From NCBI RefSeq assembly GCF_001641335.1, contig NZ_LVEM01000010.1:1-64000 (forward strand): a stretch of DNA of 64,000 nucleotides, read 5' to 3'. Below, one piece after another: positions 35,611 to 43,896 of the stretch. Under the pieces are notes generated by a model. The model did not search any database, was not told the origin of the DNA, and was given only the letters and a program-made list of their open reading frames with translations. This DNA comes from Bradyrhizobium stylosanthis. Its GTDB lineage: Bacteria > Pseudomonadota > Alphaproteobacteria > Rhizobiales > Xanthobacteraceae. Position numbers and translations under genes: made by a program. Every line of letters begins with the position of its first letter. Position 1 is the stretch's first letter.

Positions 35611-37097
35611 GATTTCTCCGCCTTGAGCAGCTGCGCCTCCTCGCCGACCAGCGCGGGCACACCACTCAAGACACCCTGGAAGTTCGTCAGCGGGCCGCCC
35701 AACGTGAGGCCGCGCCGATCGATGAGGAACTCCCTGATCGTGTCCTCATGAGAACCGGTCCGCTTCTTGACGATCGAGATGGCCCGGCGCACACGACCAA
35801 GAGCCTCGAAATAGCGTAGCAGGATTACGGTGTCGGCCAGATAGGTGACGTCCACTGGCACCCGCGTGTCACCGACGAGCCCGTGCTGAGCAACGATGAG
35901 AAATGTCGTGGCACCTTGGCGGTTCAGGTACTGCAAGAGCTCATGCATATGAAGAACCAGGGCGTGCTCGCCGGGCATCGCGGCTTGGTAGCCGTTGAGA
36001 CTATCAATTATAACCGTCTGAGCGCCGTGTATCTCGACGCAGCGCCGTACGCGGGAGGAAAACTCGCCCGGCGTCAGTTCGGCTGCATCGATTTGCTCGA
36101 TAATGAGATGGCCGGCATCGACCATCGCCTGCAGATCGACATTAAGTCCTTTCGCGCGTTTGAAAAGGATGCCCAATTCCTCATCGAAGACGAACATGGC
36201 TGCCCGCTCGCCGCGATTGGCTGCGCCTTGGACGAATGTGAGAGCAAGTAGCGATTTGCCCGTACCTGCTGGTCCGAGAACGAGGACGCTCGAACCACGC
36301 TCCACACCACCGCCCAAAAGAGCATCAAGTTCGCCAGATTCAGTTTTGAGAACATCACGAGAGTACGTCGCTTGGTGCTCGGCCGATACAAGCCGCGGGA
36401 AGACTTGAACGCCCCCTGTCGCGATCGTGAAATCGTGGAAGCCGCCGCGAAAACGTCGCCCGCGATACTTTATAACGCGCATGCGTCGCCGCTCGGCGCC
36501 GTATTCGGGCGCGGTTTCTTCGAGCCGGATCACGCCATGTGCAACGGAGTGTACCGTCTTGTCATTCAGATCAGTGGTCAGATCGTCTAGAAGGAGAACG
36601 GTCGCGTTGACGCTTGAAAAATAGTGTTTAAGGCTCAGGATCTGGCGCCGGTAGCGCAGCGAGCTCTGGGCCAGCAGCCTTATCTCGGAGAGGCTGTCAA
36701 GCACGACCCTTTCCGGCTTCACTCGCTCGACGGCTTCGAAGATGCGCTTCGTCGTCTCGCCGAGCTCCAGATCAGAGGAATATAGCAGGCTCTGCTGCTG
36801 GTTCTCGTCGAGGAGGTTCTCTGGCGGTATGAGCTCAAAGACCTCAACGCCCGACAAATTCCACCCGTGCGAGCCGGCGCCGTCGCGCAACTCGGTCTCG
36901 CTTTCTGATAGGGTTATATAGAGGCAACGCTCTCCAGCTTCAGCGCCCGCTATAAGGAACTGCGTCGCGACTGTCGTCTTTCCAGTGCCTGGTGCTCCCT
37001 CAAGGAGGAATGCCCGCCCACGCTGAAGGCCTCCCCCGAGCACATCATCCAACCCCTGAATACCTGTCTTAGCTTGATCTTCGATCCGTCGCGACAC
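35607..37097 (-). CDS. Double-domain KaiC-like ATPase
   Basis: A 496-residue protein with two RecA-like KaiC domains. Walker A motifs are GAPGTGKTT (34-42) and GPAGTGKS (275-282); Walker B-like strands are RVVLDSLSEIR and QTVIIDSLNG; the second domain has FVFDEELG with an acidic pair as in KaiC. The length is close to cyanobacterial KaiC. The CII phosphosites are not obviously conserved: the equivalent stretch reads GDTRVPVDVTYLADTV. GTG 37095-37097 is the start. Translationally coupled to a hybrid kinase gene; no kaiA or kaiB is nearby. Likely an ATP-driven timing or stress-signalling protein upstream of the kinase. Confidence 0.9.
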   Translation of the reverse strand: MSRRIEDQAKTGIQGLDDVLGGGLQRGRAFLLEGAPGTGKTTVATQFLIAGAEAGERCLYITLSESETELRDGAGSHGWNLSGVEVFELIPPENLLDENQQQSLLYSSDLELGETTKRIFEAVERVKPERVVLDSLSEIRLLAQSSLRYRRQILSLKHYFSSVNATVLLLDDLTTDLNDKTVHSVAHGVIRLEETAPEYGAERRRMRVIKYRGRRFRGGFHDFTIATGGVQVFPRLVSAEHQATYSRDVLKTESGELDALLGGGVERGSSVLVLGPAGTGKSLLALTFVQGAANRGERAAMFVFDEELGILFKRAKGLNVDLQAMVDAGHLIIEQIDAAELTPGEFSSRVRRCVEIHGAQTVIIDSLNGYQAAMPGEHALVLHMHELLQYLNRQGATTFLIVAQHGLVGDTRVPVDVTYLADTVILLRYFEALGRVRRAISIVKKRTGSHEDTIREFLIDRRGLTLGGPLTNFQGVLSGVPALVGEEAQLLKAEKS

Positions 37098-37651
37098 ACG
37101 GTTGCCCTGTTTCCTGCTGCATTTGCATAAAGTACCGGAATCGACCAGGCATGAGTGCCAAGCGGAAATGAATTTGGTGCACCAGCGACCCCGGAATTGG
37201 CTGTCTAATGGAAGGCTGGCGAGAGCCTAGCCCACGAGCACAAACGCCCTCGCCGCGACCTCGGTTCCCGCGGGCCTGTGGCCGCAACGATCGGACGCCT
37301 AGCGCTTCTACCTTGAATTAATTAACTCAGTGAAGCAATTTGATCGCCACAACCACCGTGGCCGGACAAGAGTCTTGGTCAGTCCGGCGCAAGTGGCAAC
37401 CTCAGGCCCTCGTCCGATTAATCGTCGATGTTTTTTGGGGTTTAACTCTCTCAGCCATCGCCGGCACAATTGCGCAGAGCAGAAGAAACAGAGCGCGCGC
37501 GGCCTTGTACCGGGCCGCCGCGCGACTGCATCAGAGCCGGACATCACGACCCCTCCACCGTTCGCCCGTACAGCCCACTTCCAACGACTGCGTCCTCGAC
37601 GTTTCGTCACGATGTCGAACGCCGTAAAGCCGTCGTCGTCGTTCACCCAAC
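37098..37651. other. Intergenic stretch, nothing firm
   Basis: About 550 bp upstream of the KaiC-like gene, which should hold its promoter. Short frames on both strands (up to 115 codons) have Arg/Ser-rich chance composition. An AT-rich point at 37310-37345 (TTGAATTAATTAACTCAG) is the best promoter-like region. No RNA gene seen. Confidence 0.5.
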
Positions 37652-37831
37652 TCATGCAGCCATCCGCTCTGACATACCGCGTTGCAACTGATCGAGAAGG
37701 CGCTGTTCCCGCTCGATGCGGGTCAAATAGAGGTCCCTCTCCTTTTCGGTCCTGGCCCGCGTCAGAAGAAGGCGGTAGTGGTCGATGATCTTTTCGCTGC
37801 CGCGGATCAAGACGGCCCGGAGGTCTGTCAT
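37652..37831 (-). CDS. Small charged helical protein
   Basis: A 59-residue protein: MTDLRAVLIRGSEKIIDHYR followed by LLLTRARTEKERDLYLTRIE and a short tail. It is probably a single helical hairpin or coiled coil. ATG 37829-37831 overlaps the TGA of the upstream gene (37828-37830) by ATGA, so the genes are coupled. Its place at the 3' end of the hsp20 operon suggests a role in stress, but no family is recognised. Confidence 0.65.
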   Translation of the reverse strand: MTDLRAVLIRGSEKIIDHYRLLLTRARTEKERDLYLTRIEREQRLLDQLQRGMSERMAA

Positions 37832-38106
37832 GACGCCGCCTCTAGGCTCGCCGGCGGCTCGGCACTGGCCCGCGCCGTCAAGGCGACCTGATAAGAGCTG
37901 GAGGTCAAAGCCTCAAGCGCGGTCTGCTCCTCCGAAAGACGCCTTTCAACGAACTGGCGCTCACGATCAGACAGATGCGTCGCGGCGAGTCGCCGATAGC
38001 GCTGGATATTATTGCGGTGCGCCCGGATGCGAGCGAGTTGTTCATCGAGCATCCTTGTTTCGAGATAGCGTTCGGAAAGTCCGGCGGACCGATGAATCAT
38101 CTCCAT
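37828..38106 (-). CDS. Small helical protein, coupled to the next gene
   Basis: A 92-residue protein: MEMIHRSAGLSERYLETRML then ARIRAHRNNIQRYRRLAATH and LSDRERQFVERRLSEEQTAL. Amphipathic, coiled-coil-like helices followed by an Ala/Ser-rich tail. ATG 38106 has GGAGG immediately upstream, so it is chosen over 38184. Third gene of the hsp20 operon. Function unknown. Confidence 0.75.
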   Translation of the reverse strand: MEMIHRSAGLSERYLETRMLDEQLARIRAHRNNIQRYRRLAATHLSDRERQFVERRLSEEQTALEALTSSSYQVALTARASAEPPASLEAAS

Positions 38107-38116
38107 GACCGGCCTC

Positions 38117-38416
38117 CTAGGCTGCAGCGCGCTCTGTCCGGCGCAGTCGCATGGGTTTCCCGCCTGGCGGATCGCGAGGGACATGGTCCAGCGCGCAGAG
38201 CGCTTCGAGGATTTGGTCGATTGTCACGGGAGCCTTTAATTCCTGCGGCGCCCGCAAGGACGGACAGGACGGCATGGCGGAAGCGTCTGAGGCCCATGAC
38301 GCAAGGATCGCCCGCTTCTCGGCCAAGCACAGCGTCGGATGTGATACGATCTCGCAGGGACTTTCGAAGACGGCGTGGAGATCGACAATTTTGTCGTGAG
38401 CGGTCGTCGGCCGCAT
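38117..38416 (-). CDS. Small hypothetical protein of the hsp20 operon
   Basis: A 99-residue protein: MRPTTAHDKIVDLHAVFESP, then CEIVSHPTLCLAEKRAILAS and PVTIDQILEALCALD. The pattern HPxLxLAEKRAILASWASDA is familiar from short rhizobial stress proteins. ATG 38416 has a strong GGAGGTAA site. It follows hsp20 by 76 bp and precedes the two small helical genes. Confidence 0.75.
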   Translation of the reverse strand: MRPTTAHDKIVDLHAVFESPCEIVSHPTLCLAEKRAILASWASDASAMPSCPSLRAPQELKAPVTIDQILEALCALDHVPRDPPGGKPMRLRRTERAAA

Positions 38417-38492
38417 GGTTACCTCCGTTTCTATGACGAGTGGGGTGCCACGCGGGGCTCGCCCGCGCGGCTCGATTGATCGGTCAGGCCGT

Positions 38493-38948
38493 TCAGGCAG
38501 CTTCGGATTCAATCTGAGTCAGATTGCCCTGCGAAGAGCCGCCGATGGTGATGCGCCGCGGCTTCTTCGCCTCCGGAATCTCCCGCTGCAGGTCGATGAC
38601 GAGGAGGCCGTCTTCGAAGCGCGCGCCCTTGACCTCGACGTGGTCGGCGAGCGTGAACTGTCGCTTGAAGCTGCGGGTCGAGATGCCGTGATGCAAGAAG
38701 GTGCGGCCCTCCTTGTCGCCCTTGCGGCCCTCGAGGGTGAGCACGTTCTGCTCGACCGTAAGATCGACCTCGTCCGGCCTGAAGCCGGCGAGCGCGACCG
38801 AGATCTGGAAGCGATTCTCGTCGAGGCGCTCGATGTTGTACGGGGGATAGCTTTCCTCACCCACGCGTTGGGCGGCTTCGGCAAGGTCGAAAATACGGTC
38901 AAAGCCGATGGCCGACCGGAACAGGGGCGAAAAATCTACAGTGCGCAT
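38493..38948 (-). CDS. Small heat-shock protein Hsp20 (alpha-crystallin family, class A IbpA-like)
   Basis: A 151-residue ATP-independent holdase chaperone. The N-terminal MRTVDFSPLFRSAIGFDRIF is the class A rhizobial sHsp start. The alpha-crystallin domain spans about 35-130 (PPYNIERLDENRFQISVALA, FLHHGISTRSFKRQFTLADH) with the conserved ARFEDGLLVIDL strand and a short C-terminal tail. It leads an operon of four small genes. The 5' leader is a ROSE-type RNA thermometer (see 38949-39050), so translation should rise with temperature. Confidence 0.95.
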   Translation of the reverse strand: MRTVDFSPLFRSAIGFDRIFDLAEAAQRVGEESYPPYNIERLDENRFQISVALAGFRPDEVDLTVEQNVLTLEGRKGDKEGRTFLHHGISTRSFKRQFTLADHVEVKGARFEDGLLVIDLQREIPEAKKPRRITIGGSSQGNLTQIESEAA

Positions 38949-39050
38949 AGCCAGATCCTCCAGGGAGCAAAATGGTTACGAGCGGCACCGGACACGACCG
39001 GTGCCCGTCTCAACTACGGGACCCTGACGGCATCCCGATCATCGTTTGAT
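38949..39050 (-). promoter_or_regulatory. ROSE-type RNA thermometer in the hsp20 leader
   Basis: Read on the minus strand, the leader ends TTTTGCTCCCTGGAGGATCTGGCT before ATG. The Shine-Dalgarno GGAGGAT (38956-38962) faces an anti-SD TTGCTCC (38964-38970) with a CCTGG turn, the core hairpin that defines ROSE elements. Upstream is a perfect 8-bp hairpin GGCACCGG/CCGGTGCC (38984-39005). Heat would melt the core hairpin and free the ribosome site. ROSE elements were first described in Bradyrhizobium hsp genes. Confidence 0.85.
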
Positions 39051-39059
39051 GACGCCCAT

Positions 39060-39092
39060 AGAATTGAAAAAGTCGAAAAAAGTTTCAAGGGG
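39060..39092 (-). promoter_or_regulatory. Candidate hsp20 promoter
   Basis: On the minus strand CTTGAAA (plus positions 39083-39089) resembles the -35 box of RpoH or housekeeping promoters. It is followed by a T-rich spacer and TTCAATTCTATG, where a -10 box is expected. It lies about 130 bp before the hsp20 start, leaving a leader long enough for the ROSE element. Spacing is not ideal. Confidence 0.4.
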
Positions 39093-39380
39093 CCAAGCAA
39101 AAAAATTTTCGCCCCCCGGCCAAGACGGTTAACTGGGACAGGTCAGCACTCGCCCTTTCCGGTGCGAGCCGAAGCGGTCATTGCAAAGAACGCTGTCGCC
39201 GCGTTCGATAGGCCGCCTTATGGCCCCCTCTGGATAGGCCTATGCCAATTCAAATGTCTCCAAATCGGCAGCACGCCAGGCAATACTCGCTCCGGCTGCG
39301 GATTTTGAGTTGAAGCCGAAGCCGCTCGAGGCCGGATCGTAAACTGGCAGCCGCGGCGGCCAGTTATCATTCGGCGAGCC

Positions 39381-39884
39381 CTAGTGGTGCATCTTCTTAG
39401 CGCGCTCCGGCGGCAGCAGTACCGCATCGATGACATGGATGATGCCGTTCGACGCTTCTATGTCCGGCTGGATGACGTGAGCATCGTTGACGCGAACGCC
39501 GAGACTTCCATCCACGCTGACGGACTGGCCCTGAACTGTTACGACCTTCAGCGACTTACCGGAAACATCGGCAGCCTTCACACGCCCCGGAATGACGTGA
39601 TACTTCAGAACAGCCGCCAGTTTGGCTTTGTTCTTCAATAGTGATTCGACGGTGCCTGGGGGCAGCTTCGCAAACGCTGCGTCGTTTGGCGCGAACACAG
39701 TAAACGGCCCCTTGCTCTTGAGGGTATTCACAAGACCTGCGGCTTTCACTGCCGTCACCAACGTAGTGAAGGAGCCGGCGGATACCGCCGTATCCACGAT
39801 GTCGGCGGCACGTGCAGCGGACGGACCAAACAGAGCAGCGGCCATGGCCACTCCGGCCACCAATGAGCGGATTGCGGGCGTCAT
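39381..39884 (-). CDS. Secreted fasciclin (FAS1) domain protein
   Basis: A 167-residue exported protein. Signal residues 1-25 (SLVAGVAMAAALFGPSAARA) and one FAS1 domain: DIVDTAVSAGSFTTLVTAVK, then GPFTVFAPNDAAFAKLP and a C-terminal NGIIHVIDAVLLP. FAS1 proteins mediate adhesion and biofilm-type interactions, also in rhizobia. ATG 39884 with GGAG upstream is chosen; the frame runs to 40001. Single gene. Confidence 0.92.
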   Translation of the reverse strand: MTPAIRSLVAGVAMAAALFGPSAARAADIVDTAVSAGSFTTLVTAVKAAGLVNTLKSKGPFTVFAPNDAAFAKLPPGTVESLLKNKAKLAAVLKYHVIPGRVKAADVSGKSLKVVTVQGQSVSVDGSLGVRVNDAHVIQPDIEASNGIIHVIDAVLLPPERAKKMHH

Positions 39885-40141
39885 CAAATACTCCAGATGT
39901 GGGAGGCGAGCCGAGGCAATGGATGCACCCCATCGCGCATCCATTGTCCGATCGATTTCGATCGGCCCAAATGATACGAAGGCTCGCGACGGCTGGATCA
40001 CTGCCCTTCGATAAATTTAACGGATCAGATGATCGAGACGCTGCGCCGAAGCATCATCGTTGGCAGCCGCGCCTGACGGGCCGCTCGCAACTTCGCAGAT
40101 GGGCCAAGCCGAACATTGATGATTGAGGCGAATATCTTCCT

Positions 40142-43100
40142 TCATATGGGCAGGAGCACAATTTCCGAATAAAGCCTGTCGAGTTCGCTGGCGACGGTCA
40201 ATGGCGAGCGGAAGCACGTGCTCATCGGAAGTACCACGCCACGTGGCCGGACTGGGAAGAGTCGCGTCTCCGCGACGAGTGCTGCCGTTCGCTGCCGGCG
40301 CAGGATCGCGAGCTTGACGCACTCGAGATGCCGCATCAAAAGAGCCGGTGCACTACAATGCAGAATGTCCGAATAGGGGATTAGCCGCGGCAGAAACCGT
40401 GCCAGCCCTCCCAACCGGCTCGCTGCAAGACGATGTTCGCGGCGCTTCACCACGAGATAAGCGTGATCGGGCCCGTCGATGATGACGAGTTGCAGGCAAT
40501 CGTAGGGCGCGTGATCGTCGAAGATTTGCTTTTGGTGGCTGGTCAGTTTCTCGCGGACCAGCACCGGATCGAAGCAGACCAGCGCCCGGGTCGAGGCGAA
40601 CAAGGTCGCGGCCTGCAGCAATGGCGGCATGGCAATGCGTTGCGATTCCAGCGGTTTGAAGCGCTGCGCCATGAGGGCAGCCCAGGATGACGGCTGCGCG
40701 GTAAAGCACGTATATGTGGCGTTCGCGTCGTCCAGGATCGAGGCGAGCAATGCCATGCCCCAGCCGCGGTACTGCGCGTTTACAACCCAGGAAGACAGAT
40801 TGCGGACAAGGATCGTCGCGTCGTTCACCTGCCGCGAGGCTGCAACAGCCCCGATGAACCCGACCAGGGCGCTGCCGTCGAAGAGCATGAAGCCCCGCTC
40901 GTGATCCGACCAGCCATGATTGAACAGGCGGCGCCATGACGTCGCCTCGATGCGCGACTCGCAAAACGCTTCTTCAAGAAAGCGGCAGACCCGCTCCACG
41001 TCCTCAGGGCCCACGGCACGGACGTACAGGCCCGATCGCCCAAGCTGCCGATCCGTCAGAGCTTCCGCGCCGGAGAGGACTGCAGACAGCCCTTCGATTG
41101 ACGGCGCGCACAGAAAGGCCGAAAGCGGCACTGGCTGCCCCGCATAGGTTTCGATCTCGAGGAGTAGGCTCACCAAGGCCAGGGAGTCAGCGCCTGAGTC
41201 CAGAAGGTTGTCGGACAAGCCGATGGGAGCAATGTCCAGCACGCGCTCGCAGATTGCCCGCAGGTCTCTCGGCAGCCGCTCGGGGTCGGGGATCATCCGG
41301 CTGGCCGCGGCCGGCTCCGGAGACGCGCTGAGGGTTCGATGTCCCCTGAGAACCGGATGGTTGCGAATGGCACCAAGGCATTCCGGGTTCTGCAGGGCAT
41401 CCCGATTCCGTACAGAGCGGCCATTCAGCGCATCTCGCGCTGCGACTTCGGAACGCTTGCCGTTAAAGGTGACGGGAAGCGCCTCGACCTGTGCGACACA
41501 GGCCGGCACGAAAGCCGGCGAGCCACAGCGTGCAAGCTTCGCGCGGATGTACCTGGTCAATGGCTTGTCGAGCACCACGTCTTTGCGCAGCACGAGCAAA
41601 AGGACCATGCGAGTGCCGCCTGGCTCGTCTGCGGCTTGTTGCTCGACCGCCATCGCCTCGACGATCCCATCGATGTCATCGAGGATGCGGTAAATCTCCG
41701 CCGTTCCGATGCGGATGCCGCGCACATTGAGCACGCCGTCTGAACGACCGTGCAAGCGCCAGCCCCGCTGAGGCGTGGCCTCGATCAGATCGCCATGTGT
41801 CCAAAAGCCTCGGTTCTGAGCAAAGTAGGCGGCGTGGAAGCGCGTGCCGTCGGCATCGCCCTGAAAGCCGAGTGGGCGCGAGGGAAAAGGATTGGCACAG
41901 ACCAGCTCGCCAATTCTTGCCTGCGGATCGTCGGGGGGCGGCAGCGAGCGGACATCAAGGCCGAGGCTGCGGCACTGTACCTCGCCGCGATGGACCGGCA
42001 GATCCGGATTGCCGAGGACGAAGCAGCCGATGATGTCGGTGCCACCCGAGATCGACTGCAGTGGGATTGACGTCTTCACTTTGCTGCTGACCCAGTCGTA
42101 CTGGCGCGGATACAGGATGGAGCCAGTCGAGAGCATGGCGCGCAAGGCGGAAAGGTTGAACACTTGGCCGGGGCAGAAACCCCTCTGCTCGCAGAAGTGC
42201 AGATAGGCAGGATTGGTGCCAAAAACGGTCACGTGCTCCTCGGCAACGATCCGCCAGAACGTGTCTGCCGCCGCGAGCGGTCCGTCATAAAGGACAATCT
42301 CGGCGCCCGAAGCCAACGCGGAGAGCTGCCAATTCCACATCATCCAACCACAGGAGGTCTGGAAGAACAGCTTGTCACCGGGCCTGAGATCACAGTGCAG
42401 CCGGTGCTCTTTCAGATGCTCCAGCAACGTGCCGCCGGTGCCGTGCTGGATGCACTTCGGCGGGCCCGTGGTGCCCGAAGAGAACATCGTGAACAGCGGA
42501 TGGTTGAATGGGTGACGGGGCCAGCGTGGCTCATCATTGCCAACATCTACATCACAAAGCAGGTCGGTAAGACTGTGCAGCGGTGCCATCTCCTCGTCGA
42601 GATCAAGCGAGCCATCGTCCAGCGCAATGATCGCCGCGAGGCTCGGCAAGTCGGCCGCCGCTTCGAGGACGCGGTCGGCGACGGGAACTCCAGCATCCCA
42701 TCGCTCCGCTCGAAGGCAGCCGAAGAGCACCACGGGCTTGAGAAGGGCGAAGCGCGCCATGATGGCAGGCACGCCCATGTCCGGCGCGCAGCTGGCGAAA
42801 GTCGCGCCAATGGCGGTGGTCGCCAGACAGGCAATGACCGTCTCGGCATTATTGCGTGCGATGGCAACGACGTGGTCGCCTGGGCGCACCCCTAGGCCCT
42901 GCAACGACTTCGCCAGTCGAGCAACGGTGAGGCGCAACGCACCATGCGTGAACCGCTCGCAGCTGCCGTCGGCATGGCACGCGGTCAGGGCCGGCTGGTC
43001 GGTACTGCCGGTGAGGAGACACTCTACGTAGTTGAGACGGAGACCCGGGAAGAAGCGCGCTGTCTCGCAGGCATCGCCGACGCAGACAGGCTCGGCTGCA

Positions 43101-43279
43101 CCGTCCCGCGGCAAGTCCGACCATTCGAGGAAGTATCGCCAGAAGCCGCGGTAGTCCTCGACCGAGAAGCGGTCCATCGCAGCGTGATCGCGCAGTTGCC
43201 GCCCCGTTCGGACCTCACACCATTGGCGGAAGGCTGTGAGCTGAGACTGTGCGACGCCATGCGCATCGGGACGGAACAC
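40142..43279 (-). CDS. Acetoacetyl-CoA-synthetase-like adenylating enzyme fused to a carrier domain and a GNAT domain
   Basis: A 1045-residue three-part enzyme. Residues 1-650 follow acetoacetyl-CoA synthetase: QSQLTAFRQWC start, P-loop MFSSGTTGPPK (about 265-275), TSCGWMMWNWQ, SISGGTDI, WTHGD (about 493) and the catalytic Lys in TFNGKRSE (about 608). Residues 665-735 are a phosphopantetheine carrier: DNLLDSGADSLALV, with attachment Ser699. Residues 750-910 resemble a GNAT acyltransferase (LYVRAVGPEDVERVCRFLEE; YRGWGMALLAS as the acyl-CoA loop). A 130-residue tail follows. GTG 43277-43279 has GGGGGAGGAAG directly upstream; the frame is open to 43549 (ATG 43372 possible). Predicted path: activate an acid, load it on the carrier, then transfer to an amine. 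No partner genes adjoin. Confidence 0.85.
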   Translation of the reverse strand: MFRPDAHGVAQSQLTAFRQWCEVRTGRQLRDHAAMDRFSVEDYRGFWRYFLEWSDLPRDGAAEPVCVGDACETARFFPGLRLNYVECLLTGSTDQPALTACHADGSCERFTHGALRLTVARLAKSLQGLGVRPGDHVVAIARNNAETVIACLATTAIGATFASCAPDMGVPAIMARFALLKPVVLFGCLRAERWDAGVPVADRVLEAAADLPSLAAIIALDDGSLDLDEEMAPLHSLTDLLCDVDVGNDEPRWPRHPFNHPLFTMFSSGTTGPPKCIQHGTGGTLLEHLKEHRLHCDLRPGDKLFFQTSCGWMMWNWQLSALASGAEIVLYDGPLAAADTFWRIVAEEHVTVFGTNPAYLHFCEQRGFCPGQVFNLSALRAMLSTGSILYPRQYDWVSSKVKTSIPLQSISGGTDIIGCFVLGNPDLPVHRGEVQCRSLGLDVRSLPPPDDPQARIGELVCANPFPSRPLGFQGDADGTRFHAAYFAQNRGFWTHGDLIEATPQRGWRLHGRSDGVLNVRGIRIGTAEIYRILDDIDGIVEAMAVEQQAADEPGGTRMVLLLVLRKDVVLDKPLTRYIRAKLARCGSPAFVPACVAQVEALPVTFNGKRSEVAARDALNGRSVRNRDALQNPECLGAIRNHPVLRGHRTLSASPEPAAASRMIPDPERLPRDLRAICERVLDIAPIGLSDNLLDSGADSLALVSLLLEIETYAGQPVPLSAFLCAPSIEGLSAVLSGAEALTDRQLGRSGLYVRAVGPEDVERVCRFLEEAFCESRIEATSWRRLFNHGWSDHERGFMLFDGSALVGFIGAVAASRQVNDATILVRNLSSWVVNAQYRGWGMALLASILDDANATYTCFTAQPSSWAALMAQRFKPLESQRIAMPPLLQAATLFASTRALVCFDPVLVREKLTSHQKQIFDDHAPYDCLQLVIIDGPDHAYLVVKRREHRLAASRLGGLARFLPRLIPYSDILHCSAPALLMRHLECVKLAILRRQRTAALVAETRLFPVRPRGVVLPMSTCFRSPLTVASELDRLYSEIVLLPI

Positions 43280-43678
43280 TACTTCCTCCCCCCTCACCCC
43301 GAAGGCACGGAACAAGAAACCTTTGAGGTACCTGAACGTCAGGATAGGCTTCCCATCCCGTGAAAAAATCATCCAGATGGGGTATTTGTCGGATCGACGC
43401 AACGAGCCCCAGGCTGGCGGGAGTACTCCGTAATACCGACAACAAGTCGCATTCTGGATTTGGTACAGGCCGGAGGCCTGCGGCCTAAGGCGCGCGACAC
43501 TTAATTCGGGTGCGCGGACATCACGTACTTCACGTTTTGCGTGACCCATGACTTACCGGCAACCGCCGATAGACCATGGGAAATGACGAGACTTCGCACT
43601 TGCAACATGGAATATGTTTGAGCAGACCCGATTGGGCGATTATCGTCGCCGTCCCTTGAGTAGAGAGTGGGGCGAGCA
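43280..43678. other. Divergent intergenic region
   Basis: About 400 bp between the starts of the large fusion gene and the small gene at 43679. The frame of the fusion gene stays open to 43549 but lacks a better start. It is AT-richer around 43595-43650 (GCAACATGGAATATGTTTGA). It should hold promoters for both genes; no specific site is assigned. Confidence 0.45.
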
Positions 43679-43855
43679 ATGAGTGGTTTCCAAGCCAAGT
43701 TGGAACGTTTTGAAAACCTCGCCGCGGAGTGCGATCTGATCGCTAGTCGATCGGAAGGAAGCAATCGCGAGCTATACCAGCGGGCGGGCCAACACTATCG
43801 CGATTTGGCCAATGACGTACGCGCGTTAATCGCATCGTTCGATCTTGCCGCTTAG
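43679..43855 (+). CDS. Small helical protein (paralogue family, member 3)
   Basis: A 58-residue helical protein: MSGFQAKLERFENLAAECDL then RELYQRAGQHYRDLANDVRA. It shows the same A-x2-Y-x2-LA pattern as the products of 31686-31871 and 31970-32137 although 11 kb away. ATG 43679 lies after a purine-rich tract. Convergent with Ku. Function unknown. Confidence 0.6.
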   Translation: MSGFQAKLERFENLAAECDLIASRSEGSNRELYQRAGQHYRDLANDVRALIASFDLAA

Positions 43856-43896
43856 GCTTTTTGCAACGCCATTGACCAGGCTACAGCGCCGGGCCG

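Noticed and set aside
37308..37655. A 115-codon minus-strand frame and a 95-codon plus-strand frame
   Set aside because: Neither has a credible ribosome site or domain; region is the promoter side of the KaiC-like gene.
43501..43764. An 87-codon minus-strand frame
   Set aside because: Antisense to the small helical gene at 43679 and without natural composition.
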